A program made the translations under genes and the position numbers. Of a DNA stretch of 64,000 bases, positions 14,933 to 23,640 are shown one piece after another. Source of the DNA: Candidatus Nitrosotalea bavarica. Lineage in GTDB: Archaea; Thermoproteota; Nitrososphaeria; Nitrososphaerales; Nitrosopumilaceae. The notes beneath the pieces were generated by a model. That model was not told the origin of the DNA, ran no database searches, and saw only the letters and a program-made list of their open reading frames with translations. Numbering within the stretch: the first letter of the stretch is position 1; each line of letters opens with the position of its first letter. The stretch lies in assembly GCF_900167955.1 (NCBI RefSeq), contig NZ_FUYK01000010.1:1-64000 (forward strand), given 5' to 3'.

Positions 14933-16325
14933 TGGTCCCAACTACATATGCCTGAATTTTTCTTTTCCTGTCTGTAATCATTCTCTGTTGCTCATGTTTA
15001 CCAGAAGATCCTTGTGACCTTCTAGCATCTAATGATGATTCAGGAGTTGTTGACTGGATAATTTTGTAGAGTTCCTTTGCATCAATTTCTTTGGATGGAA
15101 TTGTTTCTTTTATTTCTGACAAAGATAGTTGTAATAGAGATTTTTTTGAATTTGCAGCTATTTGTACTAGATGTCCAACTATTTTGTGTGAGACTCTAAA
15201 GGGTATTCCTTTTCGTACCAGATTTTCTGCAATGTCAAGCGATATGGAAAATCCTTCATCTATCGCGTGCCTTAGTTTTTTCTCATTTACATTCATAGTT
15301 TTAAGAAGAGAATTGACTACAAGTAATGATGATATTACTATCTTAGAAGTTGGCCAAATAGAGACTTTGATTTGTTGGAGATCTCTGTTGTATCCAGATG
15401 GCAATCCCTTTAGATTTGACAAGATAGCCATTTGATATCCTATGACTTGAGCGGTTTTACCACGGATTAGCTCAAGAATGTCAGGATTTTTCTTTTGTGG
15501 CATAACACTTGATGTAGATGTAAATTTGTCCGATAATTCAAGAAAAGAAAATTCAGAAGTGGACCATATGATAAAATCTTCTGCCATTCTACTCAAGTTT
15601 GTCATTAGGATGCAGCAGTTTCCAACATATTCTGCCACAAAGTCTCGTGATGAAGTTGCATCAATTGAATTCTCTACTAGTCCTTTGAATCCAAGCATTT
15701 TTGCAGTATATTGCCTGTTAATTGGAATACTCGTTCCACCAACCGGGCCTGCACCAAGAGGTGATTCATTGACTCTGCCATATGTTACATAGAATCTGTC
15801 AAGATCACGAAAAAGTGCATCTGCATATGCAAGAAGAAAATGAGAGAACAAACCAACTTGGGCTTGTTGGAGATGAGTATACAGAGGCATTATGGTATTT
15901 TGATATTTTTCTGCTAGTTGTATTAGCGTAGAAATGACTTCATTTAGGCAGAAACAGATGATATTGATGTCATCGCGTATCTTCATGCGTATGTCAAGTG
16001 TAACTTGGTCGTTTCTTGAGCGTGCAGTATGCATCTTACCTCCAGATTCTTTTCCTGCTTTTTTTATAACTAGAGACTCGATGAGTTCATGAATATCTTC
16101 GGCTTCAGATTTTTCAGAAAATTCTTCTTTTTTGAGTTTCTCTAAAGCACTAAGAATTTTTGCAGCTTCAGATTTTGAAATAATTTTATTTTCTAAAAGC
16201 ATCATAGTGTGAGCTTGACTTCCTAAAATATCATACAAAGCAATTTGAAAATCATCAGAGATTGACGAGAGAAATTCTAAAGTGTTTTCATCCAATTTCC
16301 CTTCTAGTCTTGATCTGTACATCAA
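14853..16325 (-). CDS. argH: Argininosuccinate lyase
   Basis: This 490-residue enzyme of the fumarase/aspartase superfamily cleaves argininosuccinate to arginine and fumarate, the last step of arginine synthesis. Visible features are HTARSRNDQV near the N-terminus, AGPVGGTSIPINR, and the signature SSVMPQKKNPD of the flexible catalytic loop. Length is normal and the C-terminus is intact despite the adjacent insertion. It is divergent from the MIP18-family gene, with a 47-nt shared promoter region. Confidence 0.95.
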   Translation of the reverse strand: MMYRSRLEGKLDENTLEFLSSISDDFQIALYDILGSQAHTMMLLENKIISKSEAAKILSALEKLKKEEFSEKSEAEDIHELIESLVIKKAGKESGGKMHTARSRNDQVTLDIRMKIRDDINIICFCLNEVISTLIQLAEKYQNTIMPLYTHLQQAQVGLFSHFLLAYADALFRDLDRFYVTYGRVNESPLGAGPVGGTSIPINRQYTAKMLGFKGLVENSIDATSSRDFVAEYVGNCCILMTNLSRMAEDFIIWSTSEFSFLELSDKFTSTSSVMPQKKNPDILELIRGKTAQVIGYQMAILSNLKGLPSGYNRDLQQIKVSIWPTSKIVISSLLVVNSLLKTMNVNEKKLRHAIDEGFSISLDIAENLVRKGIPFRVSHKIVGHLVQIAANSKKSLLQLSLSEIKETIPSKEIDAKELYKIIQSTTPESSLDARRSQGSSGKHEQQRMITDRKRKIQAYVVGTTKRTNEVRTAFEDLESKLKVLIKNKA

Positions 16326-16342
16326 TTTAAGAATTAGAATGG

Positions 16343-16351
16343 TTATATATA
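16343..16351 (+). promoter_or_regulatory. TATA box for the MIP18-family gene
   Basis: TTATATATA centred 26 nt before the ATG at 16373, consistent with a leaderless transcript. Confidence 0.5.
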
Positions 16352-16372
16352 GCGTAGACGCTTTTTTGATTT

Positions 16373-16693
16373 ATGTCACAGGCATCTCTAGAATTAAGAA
16401 GGCAGATTTTTGATGAGCTAACGAAAGTAGTTGATCCAGAAATTAATGTCTCAATAATGGAGCTTGAACTAGTGGACAACGTTGACATTATTGGACCCGA
16501 AGTTAAAATCGACTTGCATTTGACAAGTCCTTTTTGTCCAGCAATATTTGGATTCAAGATTGCACAAGACGTGCATGACAATGTGCTCAAGATAGATGGC
16601 ATCGATGATGTAAAGGTAAACGTCTCAAATCATTTCATGGCAGAGGCCATAAACAATCAAGTTAACACTAGTAAAAATCCCAAAAAGCCTTAG
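16373..16693 (+). CDS. MIP18/DUF59-family Fe-S assembly protein
   Basis: This 106-residue single-domain protein belongs to the SufT/PaaD/MIP18 group (VVDPEINVSIMELELV...). The conserved Cys in the TSPFCPAIF segment (about C53) is the residue implicated in cluster or target handling in this family. Members help mature Fe-S proteins. It is convergent with sdhB (4 nt between stops), an Fe-S protein, though this adjacency alone does not prove dedication. Substrate specificity unknown. Confidence 0.85.
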   Translation: MSQASLELRRQIFDELTKVVDPEINVSIMELELVDNVDIIGPEVKIDLHLTSPFCPAIFGFKIAQDVHDNVLKIDGIDDVKVNVSNHFMAEAINNQVNTSKNPKKP

Positions 16694-16697
16694 AATA

Positions 16698-17477
16698 CTA
16701 TTTTGTAAATCCTAAGAGATATCCCCTAAGCAATTGTATTGCCATTGCAGGATCCACACCTTTTGGACAAACTTGACTACAAGATCCAGCAAAGTGACAT
16801 CGCCAAATTCCATGAGCGTCGTCTACAATTTTCAGTCTATCCTCTTTTCCTTTATCCCTGTTATCTGCTACGTATCTGTAAGCTTGTGCAAGTCCCTGTG
16901 GACCAATAAATGATGTATCCGTAGCCATTGTAGGACATGCAGCATTACACAGACCACATTTGATACAGTAGGAGAACTGGAGATACTTTTCAACGTCCTT
17001 TGGTGTTTGTATAAATTCTTTAGATTCAGGTGTAACTTCAGAATCTTCTCTTATGATAAACGGCTTCATTTTTTTATGGTTTGAGATTAGTTGTTTAAAG
17101 TCAACGGCAAGATCCCTAATTATTGGGAAATTATTCATAGGTTCAACTGTAATAATGTTTGAGTGTAGTTCTGAAACCTTTGTGTAACAAGCCAGTGAAG
17201 GTTTTCCATTAATCTTCATACCACAAGAACCACAGGATGCTTGTCTACAAGAGTACCTTACTGCTACAGCGTGATCAAGATTTTGTTTTACGTATAAGAT
17301 TGCTTCCAGAACTGTAGTCCATTTCTTTACTGGGACCTTGAATTCAGAATAGGTGGTTTCATGCCCTTCTGCAGGATTTGATCTTGCTATTCTCAGGGTT
17401 ATAGTGTTTAGTTCACCTGATGTTTTTTCAATTGTGATTAATTCTTCGGATGATGTAGGAGCTGTTACAACTGCCAT
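16698..17477 (-). CDS. sdhB: Succinate dehydrogenase iron-sulfur subunit
   Basis: The protein has 259 residues and carries electrons from the flavoprotein to the membrane anchor. The [2Fe-2S] ligands are C77, C82, C85 and C97. Downstream cysteine groups C171-x2-C174-x2-C177-x3-C181 and C227, C233, C237 match the [4Fe-4S] and [3Fe-4S] motifs. It is the last gene of sdhA-sdhC-sdhD-sdhB, separated from sdhD by 2 nt. The complex oxidises succinate in the TCA cycle and can also handle succinate made by the CO2-fixation cycle. Confidence 0.95.
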   Translation of the reverse strand: MAVVTAPTSSEELITIEKTSGELNTITLRIARSNPAEGHETTYSEFKVPVKKWTTVLEAILYVKQNLDHAVAVRYSCRQASCGSCGMKINGKPSLACYTKVSELHSNIITVEPMNNFPIIRDLAVDFKQLISNHKKMKPFIIREDSEVTPESKEFIQTPKDVEKYLQFSYCIKCGLCNAACPTMATDTSFIGPQGLAQAYRYVADNRDKGKEDRLKIVDDAHGIWRCHFAGSCSQVCPKGVDPAMAIQLLRGYLLGFTK

Positions 17478-17479
17478 GT

Positions 17480-17824
17480 CTAAGAAACCCCCATTCCTGC
17501 CATCAATATAGTTCTTGAGCCATAAGCAATCAAAATCGCCATAGCTGCAAGAGATCCATAGTTGACCATTTTCTCATAACCTGATCCTTGTTTTAGCTCC
17601 AAAAGAATTACTCGAAGACCATTAAAACCATGTACAGATAACAGTATCAATACAGCTTCTAACATCAATGCATATGGTAAGAAATGATAATTTGCAATTA
17701 CATTTTGATATTGTAATGACTGACCAAAGTTTTGTGTCATCCTCATTAAGATATGAACAGCTACAAGTACTACAGCTCCTAATGCTGTCCCATAATGTAT
17801 TTTCATGATAATACTTTCTCGCAT
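17480..17824 (-). CDS. sdhD: Succinate dehydrogenase membrane anchor subunit (SdhD-like)
   Basis: This small protein has three hydrophobic helices (about 12-30, 50-70, 88-108 from the chosen start) and anchors the dehydrogenase to the membrane. The ATG at 17824 lies just after the sdhC stop; an in-frame upstream Met at 17854 would overlap sdhC by 29 nt and is disfavoured. Sequence similarity of such anchors is low, so the call rests on position between sdhC and sdhB and on topology. Confidence 0.8.
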   Translation of the reverse strand: MRESIIMKIHYGTALGAVVLVAVHILMRMTQNFGQSLQYQNVIANYHFLPYALMLEAVLILLSVHGFNGLRVILLELKQGSGYEKMVNYGSLAAMAILIAYGSRTILMAGMGVS

Positions 17825-17825
17825 T

Positions 17826-18260
17826 TTAATCACCAAACAGAATTGATGCACCATACATCATAGCAAGAGCTGCAAGTCCGATAGAGACCCAGATGCAAAG
17901 TCTTTGTTTGTAGTTTAATGATGCTGCTTTGTATGGATATTCTGGTTGTCCAGGTTTTCCAACTCCTATGCCTCCATGACCAAGCATTACTCGAATTCCA
18001 TTTGCGGTATGAAAAACACACATGCCAATGACCAGTGTAAGTATAATATGCCCTTGTGGCGTCTGTGTAAATTCTAACATTTTATCCCATGCAACTTTTC
18101 CATGGACAATTGTACTTGTTTCAAAAATATGCCCTATCAAATAAGCAAGTAAACCAAGTCCAGTGAGTCTTTGTAACCAATATGCAACTCTTTCTATTCC
18201 ATATCGAGTAGGATTTGCCATTCCCTTTATGCCTTCACGGTTTGACAATCTTTCTGTCAC
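17826..18260 (-). CDS. sdhC: Succinate dehydrogenase cytochrome b556-type subunit
   Basis: The protein has 144 residues with three transmembrane helices. The RVAYWLQRLTGLGLLAYLIGHI segment at 24-45 is the classical SdhC signature. Histidines in TM1 and TM2 (H44; H83 in CVFHTANGIRVML) are the likely haem ligands. The GTG start at 18260 shares one base with the sdhA stop (TAGTG), indicating coupling. It forms the quinone/haem module with SdhD. Confidence 0.88.
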   Translation of the reverse strand: MTERLSNREGIKGMANPTRYGIERVAYWLQRLTGLGLLAYLIGHIFETSTIVHGKVAWDKMLEFTQTPQGHIILTLVIGMCVFHTANGIRVMLGHGGIGVGKPGQPEYPYKAASLNYKQRLCIWVSIGLAALAMMYGASILFGD

Positions 18261-19972
18261 TAGTATTTCCTCTCCACTGGCTTGTATTTAGTAATAGTTA
18301 CTGGATGTGTCTTAAGAACAGGCTCCTTGGTATCATAGTAAACAAGAGTATGGTGTAAGAAGTTCTTATCATCCCTATCAGGATAATCAACTCTCGCATG
18401 TGCACCTCTGGATTCCTTTCTTGCAATCGCACCCATCAGAATAACTTCAGCAACACGAAACATTGAATCAAGTTCCATGACATTTGAAAAGTTAGTGTTA
18501 TACTCTTTAGCTTTATCATCTACATGCTTCCAAGTTTTTTGGTGTAATTGTCGTACTTGTTTTAATCCTTCAACTAGGTTGTTTTCAGTCCTATAGACAT
18601 AAGCTTTTGAATTCATGATATCAGTCAACTCTTGACGTACTTCGTACGGGTTTACACTTCCACTTCCTCTAAAAATTTCATCATAGATTCTCTTTTCTTC
18701 TGTAGCAATAAGATGCATTGGGAATGGTGGTTGTGATTTACCTTCAAGAATGTATTTTGCAGCAAGATCTCCTGTTATCTTTCCCCAAACAAGACATTCA
18801 GATGTTGAATTTGCTCCTAATCTATTTGCTCCATGAACACTATTACATGCAGCTTCACCAGCTGCCCATATTCCTTGAATTTCGGTTGCACCATCTATGT
18901 TTGTATGAATTCCACCCATCATATAGTGACATACTGGCCTTACATCAATTGGTTCAGTTACTGGATCTACACCATTAAATTTCAAGGATATTTCTCGGAT
19001 GGCAGGAAGTTTTCCTATAATCACTTCTTTACCAAGATGTGTCAAATCTAATTTCAAACATTCTACTCCCGTCTCATTTTTGAAGCCTCTACCTTCGTTA
19101 ATTTCTGTCATCATTGCACGAGAAACAACATCTCTGGATGCAAGTTCAAGTTTGTTTGGAGCGTATTTTTTCATAAATCTCTCCCCATCCTTGTTAATCA
19201 GATAACCTCCTTCACCTCTAGCAGCTTCTGTAATTAGAATTCCAGATGGCAATATTCCAGTTGGATGAAATTGAACAAATTCCATATCTTTCAATGCCAT
19301 TCCTGCACGATACGCCATGTCCAAACCATCAGGGGTTGAAGATAATGAATAAGTTGAGAAACTGTAAACTCGTCCTGCTCCACCAGTTGCAATAATTAGC
19401 GCTTTTGCTTTGAATGTGTAAAAATTACCACTTGAAAGTTCGATAGCTGTAATACCACAGAAACTTTGACCGTCATGAATTACAGATGTAACAAACCATT
19501 CATTGTAAAATTCTATGTTGTCAAATTTCTGACAAGTATCATAAAGAGTCTGCATCTCATAGAATCCGACTTTATCCTGAGCATATGTTGCTCTGCTAAA
19601 GCTGTAACCTCCAAAAGGTCTCTGACCAATTCGTCCATCCTCTCTTCTTGACCAAGGCATTCCCCAATGTTCAAGCTGGTATATTTCAGATGGCATTTCC
19701 TGTACAAGTCTTTCAATAACATCCTGATCTCCAAGAAAGTCACTTCCCTTAACAGTATCATAAACATGAGATTCAAGAGAATCTCCATCTTCAGGATATA
19801 GAACAGCTGCTGTTCCACCTTCGGCAGATACCGAGTGTGAACGCATAACTTGAAGCTTTGAAATTACTCCTATCTTTAACTTTGAACTAACTTTTGCTGC
19901 TTGAATTGCGGCCCTAAGACCAGCAAGACCAGAACCTACTATCAAGAGATCAAGTTCTATGCTGTTAACCAT
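18260..19972 (-). CDS. sdhA: Succinate dehydrogenase flavoprotein subunit
   Basis: This 570-residue FAD enzyme oxidises succinate to fumarate. The N-terminal dinucleotide fold is VGSGLAGLRAAIQAA (12-26). The RSHSVSAEGG motif carries H46, the position of covalent FAD attachment. HPTGILPSGILITEAARGEGG contains active-site residues, and a capping domain precedes GIWAAGEAACNSVHGANRLG. Length is typical. It is the first gene of sdhACDB and is divergent from the isocitrate-lyase-family gene across a 149-nt promoter region. Confidence 0.96.
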   Translation of the reverse strand: MVNSIELDLLIVGSGLAGLRAAIQAAKVSSKLKIGVISKLQVMRSHSVSAEGGTAAVLYPEDGDSLESHVYDTVKGSDFLGDQDVIERLVQEMPSEIYQLEHWGMPWSRREDGRIGQRPFGGYSFSRATYAQDKVGFYEMQTLYDTCQKFDNIEFYNEWFVTSVIHDGQSFCGITAIELSSGNFYTFKAKALIIATGGAGRVYSFSTYSLSSTPDGLDMAYRAGMALKDMEFVQFHPTGILPSGILITEAARGEGGYLINKDGERFMKKYAPNKLELASRDVVSRAMMTEINEGRGFKNETGVECLKLDLTHLGKEVIIGKLPAIREISLKFNGVDPVTEPIDVRPVCHYMMGGIHTNIDGATEIQGIWAAGEAACNSVHGANRLGANSTSECLVWGKITGDLAAKYILEGKSQPPFPMHLIATEEKRIYDEIFRGSGSVNPYEVRQELTDIMNSKAYVYRTENNLVEGLKQVRQLHQKTWKHVDDKAKEYNTNFSNVMELDSMFRVAEVILMGAIARKESRGAHARVDYPDRDDKNFLHHTLVYYDTKEPVLKTHPVTITKYKPVERKY

Positions 19973-20121
19973 TATTCGAATTCTACTTTTCAGGCTTCAT
20001 AAATATGTCTTGTGAAGATTCTACACCCTCTTGATACATAATTCTCTGTGTTACCTAGGAATATGAAAAATAATCAGCAGTCAACCAAGTAATAAATAAT
20101 TGTAGAACATTATAGCCACAG

Positions 20122-20982
20122 TTGACAAATATTAGAAAATTATTATTAGACAAATCAAAACCTCTTGTTTTTCCAGGAGTATACGATGCAATAACTGCAA
20201 GAATAGCCCAGAAAGTAGGTTTTGAAGCAATGTTTCAGACAGGATATGGAACATCAGCAGCACTACTTGGTATGCCAGATTATGGTTTCATCGGCTCTAA
20301 AGAGACAATTGAAAATGCAACAAGAATATGCAAATCAGTCTCTGTTCCAGTCATAGTAGATGCTGACACAGGTTATGGAAATCCATTGAGCGTATGGAAA
20401 CTTGTAAATGAATTGGAGGCAGTTGGAGCATCAGGAATATTTCTTGAAGATCAGAAATGGCCAAAGAGATGTGGACACATGTCTGGTAAAGAAGTAATTC
20501 CAAAAGAAGAGTATGTTGAAAAACTGCGTGCTGCAGTTGATGCTAGAAAAAGTAAGGATTTCATAATTGTGGCAAGGACAGATGCCCGAGCTACTGAAGG
20601 TATTGACGCTGCAATAGAAAGAGGTTTACTTTATAAAGAAATTGGAGCAGATGCAATTTTTGTTGAAGCTCCAAAATCAATTGAAGAGATGAAAAAAATA
20701 GGAAAATCGATTAAAGCTCCTCTGGTTGCAAATATGATAGAGGGTGGAGCAACACCTGTTCTTTCATCCAATGAACTACACAAGATGGGATTTAATCTAA
20801 TTTTATATCCATTATCAGTGCTTTATGCAAACACATTTGCTACATTAAAGATTCTAAAGGAATTGAAAAAATCTGGAACTACTTTGAAGTTTAAAGAATC
20901 TCTTGTTAATTTTGATGAGTTTAACGATATTGTTGATCTTACAAAATTCAAGAAGATGGAAAACAAGTACTCGATAAAATAA
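20122..20982 (+). CDS. Isocitrate lyase / PEP mutase superfamily enzyme
   Basis: This 286-residue TIM-barrel enzyme is of the methylisocitrate lyase (PrpB) size class. DADTGYGNP (metal-binding Asp) and the catalytic loop KRCGHMSGKEV are present, so it should be active in C-C bond cleavage or formation of a 2-oxo or 3-carboxylate substrate. Candidates are 2-methylisocitrate lyase, oxaloacetate decarboxylase or a phosphonate-related mutase; sequence by eye does not decide. The start is TTG at 20122. It is monocistronic; the neighbouring sdh operon is divergent. Confidence 0.82.
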   Translation: MTNIRKLLLDKSKPLVFPGVYDAITARIAQKVGFEAMFQTGYGTSAALLGMPDYGFIGSKETIENATRICKSVSVPVIVDADTGYGNPLSVWKLVNELEAVGASGIFLEDQKWPKRCGHMSGKEVIPKEEYVEKLRAAVDARKSKDFIIVARTDARATEGIDAAIERGLLYKEIGADAIFVEAPKSIEEMKKIGKSIKAPLVANMIEGGATPVLSSNELHKMGFNLILYPLSVLYANTFATLKILKELKKSGTTLKFKESLVNFDEFNDIVDLTKFKKMENKYSIK

Positions 20983-21017
20983 TTAACAAAAAAGAAAAGT
21001 GTTTTTCAAGGTCCTAT

Positions 21018-21302
21018 CTAAGAGTTTGTTCTCTTTACTTCTATTTCTATAGTAGAAACATTTCTAGTACGTCCATCTTGTGATTGCATTTGTTCTGAAC
21101 CTATTGTGATGTTTCCCACGGCAAAGCCTGCATTTTCTGTCTTTCGTGCTATGATTTGAGCTACGTCTACTGCAGCGCCGATACTAAGTCCTCTTGCCTT
21201 GATTGATATTTTTGGTTGATTTGCCAACTGTATGAGCGCAGAAGTAACATACGCCATCAGAGGCTTCTTTCCTATGTAGATTATGTCTCTAGATTCGGAC
21301 AT
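21018..21302 (-). CDS. albA: Alba chromatin protein
   Basis: The protein has 94 residues. The N-terminal DIIYIGKKPLMAYVTSAL is the Alba signature, with Lys12/Lys13 of the IGKKP loop facing DNA or RNA. A glycine-rich ISIKARGLSIGAAVDVA and the beta hairpin (GRTRNVSTIEIEV) follow. It binds double-stranded DNA and RNA as a dimer and compacts the chromosome. It is monocistronic and convergent with the isocitrate-lyase-family gene. Confidence 0.93.
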   Translation of the reverse strand: MSESRDIIYIGKKPLMAYVTSALIQLANQPKISIKARGLSIGAAVDVAQIIARKTENAGFAVGNITIGSEQMQSQDGRTRNVSTIEIEVKRTNS

Positions 21303-21355
21303 ACATTGAGTATCATTTGGGATAATTTAAATCTAAGAATGAAAAATTCGAGGCA

Positions 21356-21763
21356 TTGAAGTTTTTACTGGTCATATTTTTTGGAATAGCAATAATAGGA
21401 ATTAGTTCTGCATACGGATATCAAGAGGTTTCAACATCAGATTTCAAAGTAGTAAATTCTCTTGGCGAGGATATCAAATCTCCTGTTGTTGATCAGCAGC
21501 TTAACTTACAAACTTCTTTAAAGAATTCAGGTGATAAGAACGTCAATTGGGCATACATAGTACAGGTAATTAATTCAGATGGGGCAATTGTTGATCTAAA
21601 TTATGCCACTGGATCTATTGTAAAAAATCAGACTCTTAACGCAGCGCTTTCATGGACACCACATACAAGAGGAAATTATAAAATTGAAATTTTTGTTTGG
21701 GATAATTTGCGCGACATTAATCCACTTGCTTCCATGTTAACTCATGCAATTACTGTAACTTAA
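21356..21763 (+). CDS. Small secreted beta-domain protein
   Basis: The protein has 135 residues. The N-terminal signal peptide (KFLLVIFFGIAIIGISSAYG) ends at about residue 21. The rest resembles a CARDB/Ig-like beta sandwich (SLKNSGDKNVNWAYIVQV, ALSWTPHTRGNYKIEIFVWD), common in archaeal surface proteins. No membrane anchor is visible at the C-terminus. The TTG start at 21356 is chosen because the upstream ATG at 21339 hits a stop after six codons. Function unknown. Confidence 0.7.
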   Translation: MKFLLVIFFGIAIIGISSAYGYQEVSTSDFKVVNSLGEDIKSPVVDQQLNLQTSLKNSGDKNVNWAYIVQVINSDGAIVDLNYATGSIVKNQTLNAALSWTPHTRGNYKIEIFVWDNLRDINPLASMLTHAITVT

Positions 21764-21768
21764 AAAAG

Positions 21769-21842
21769 TGGACCGGGTGGGATTTGAACCCACGATCTCA
21801 CCCATGCCAAGGGCGTATCCTACTAGGCTAGACGACCGGCCC
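21769..21842 (-). tRNA. tRNA-Ala (GGC)
   Basis: A 74-nt cloverleaf. The acceptor GGGCCGG/CCGGTCC has the G3-U70 wobble that marks tRNA-Ala. The anticodon arm CGCCC-TTGGCAT-GGGTG has anticodon GGC. T-loop TTCAAAT, discriminator A, CCA not encoded, no intron. Confidence 0.94.
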
Positions 21843-21973
21843 ATATTCAACCAGAATATTACATCTGATTTGCATTAACTTTTTTTGAGAGGTTATTAAC
21901 GTTTAGCGTGAATCAAAATTTGTATGCAAAATAATAGCATAAGATATTTAACCTTCTAAATCAAAAACTTCAC

Positions 21974-22816
21974 GTGGTCGTAGACAGTAAAGCGATAATT
22001 TCATACATACAAATTCAGAAAGAAGATTTAGCTGTTTTTAGATTCAAGCCAAAAGAAGGTGGCGAAGTTCCACAATACAAAGCTGGACAATTTCTTACAC
22101 TTGGGGCACACATACCAGCAGAGAATAAAGTTATTCGAAGAGCATATTCAATTGCATCAAATCCAGAGACCAGAAATTATATTGAATTATACATAAGATG
22201 GGTAAGAAAACCACTACCAGGACGTCTTACTACAGTTTTGTTTAGTGCAAAAGAAGGAGATGAGATAATTTGGTTAAAACCTACTGGACCTTTCACTATA
22301 GAAGAAAAAAAACCAGACGGTGAACCAGACAATAGAAGAATAGTATGTCTTGGCGGTGGCACGGGTCTTGCACCATTTGTTAGTTATGCAAAACACCTTC
22401 ATGCAATAGGAAGTAAAAGAGAAGTTGTAGTATTTCACGGAGCCAGTTATGTTGATGAATTAGGTTACAGAGAAGAATTAACTCGACTAGAAGAAGAGAG
22501 TCTTGACCGAGGAAAAGACAAGTGGAATTTCAAATACAGAGCTACTATTAGTAGATCAGATGAATGGTTTAACAGAACTTGGAATGGTAATAAAGGTAGA
22601 GTAGAAAGTTTCTTACAGTCAAAAGATGGCGAAATGTCAACACTTGAAAAGATGGTTGGTGAGAAAATTACAAAAGATAATACTGTCTTTTTCATTTGTG
22701 GATGGCAGGGAACTATTGATGGATGCATGGATGTTTTAACACCAAAAGGCTTTGTCACAGAAAGAAACAAGCGAGCAGACAAGAGCTTTGAGATAAAGTA
22801 CGAATCATACGGATAG
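21974..22816 (+). CDS. Ferredoxin--NAD(P) reductase-like flavoprotein
   Basis: The protein has 280 residues. The FAD-binding beta barrel has R56-A-Y-S59 (RxYS motif). The NAD(P)-binding domain has GGGTGLAPF (127-135), and the C-terminal CGWQGTIDG is typical of plant-type ferredoxin reductases. The start is GTG at 21974. It could transfer electrons between NAD(P)H and one of the ferredoxins encoded at 33.6-34.6 kb, but partner choice is inference. It is flanked by two tRNA genes and is probably monocistronic. Confidence 0.88.
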   Translation: MVVDSKAIISYIQIQKEDLAVFRFKPKEGGEVPQYKAGQFLTLGAHIPAENKVIRRAYSIASNPETRNYIELYIRWVRKPLPGRLTTVLFSAKEGDEIIWLKPTGPFTIEEKKPDGEPDNRRIVCLGGGTGLAPFVSYAKHLHAIGSKREVVVFHGASYVDELGYREELTRLEEESLDRGKDKWNFKYRATISRSDEWFNRTWNGNKGRVESFLQSKDGEMSTLEKMVGEKITKDNTVFFICGWQGTIDGCMDVLTPKGFVTERNKRADKSFEIKYESYG

Positions 22817-22865
22817 AAGAAATCATCTTTGAAAGAATAATATTCTATTACCTTGGCGAGTCTAC

Positions 22866-22939
22866 AGGGACGTAGGTTAGCTTGGTAGACTGCCAGCCTC
22901 GGGCGCTGGATGTCGTGGGTTCAAGTCCCATCGTCCCTA
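22866..22939 (+). tRNA. tRNA-Pro (CGG)
   Basis: Acceptor AGGGACG/CGTCCCT, anticodon arm CCAGC-CTCGGGC-GCTGG with anticodon CGG, T-loop TTCAAGT, discriminator A. 74 nt, no intron, CCA not encoded. Confidence 0.94.
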
Positions 22940-23007
22940 TGTTCGTGAGAATTTTATCACAATTCCAAATAAATGATTGAAATATGCCATAAAAACACAG
23001 AAGCCAG

Positions 23008-23604
23008 TTGACAATCGCAATATATCTTGCACATTTGAATCCCGTTACCAAGGCCCACGTAGAAATTATCAGTGAATTAAAAAATGAAAACGAGGTAAGA
23101 GTATTGCCAGTTATATTCATGAAGGATGATAAAGAAATCAACAGCAAAAGTTTTCCATTTAGTTATGACTTGAGAAAGAAAATGCTCGAGGCGGTGTTTG
23201 GTGATAGTATTACAGTTTTACCAAATTATACGTTTTATGCACCATTTTTAAAATACATGCCTCCGATGTTATCACCTTATTCATGGAAAATAAAAAAACA
23301 AATTCTTGATGAAATAACTAAAGACTATTTCACTTACACCGGAGACAAAGCTGAGGGTTTTGTCCTTAAACTCTATGGACTTAATCCCAAAATAGGAAAA
23401 AGAAAGGAAACTTCTGCATCGTCTGTAAAACAAAAGATGTTTGAGGCAGCTATGGGAAAAGATACAGATTGGGAAAATTATGTTGAGTCTGAAGTAGTAC
23501 AAATAATACGCGAAAACTGGGATACCGTAAAGAAATTTGCAAATGCTGAGGATCTTACATATCGTGTATTAGGAATGAAATTTCCAAGCATTGGATTTTG
23601 GTAG
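23008..23604 (+). CDS. HIGH-motif nucleotidyltransferase-like protein
   Basis: This 198-residue protein has an N-terminal strand-loop-helix, AIYLAHLNPVTKAHVEII, like the (H/T)xGH region of cytidylyltransferase/NMN-adenylyltransferase folds, although GH is AH here. A later SASSVKQKMFE stretch (about 137-147) resembles the second ISSTxIR-type nucleotide motif. It would transfer a nucleotide to a phosphorylated substrate; the substrate is unknown. The start is TTG at 23008. The next gene, ilvE, begins 36 nt downstream. Confidence 0.62.
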   Translation: MTIAIYLAHLNPVTKAHVEIISELKNENEVRVLPVIFMKDDKEINSKSFPFSYDLRKKMLEAVFGDSITVLPNYTFYAPFLKYMPPMLSPYSWKIKKQILDEITKDYFTYTGDKAEGFVLKLYGLNPKIGKRKETSASSVKQKMFEAAMGKDTDWENYVESEVVQIIRENWDTVKKFANAEDLTYRVLGMKFPSIGFW

Positions 23605-23640
23605 AAATAGATTAATTATAGACGGATTGGGTTTTTTAAT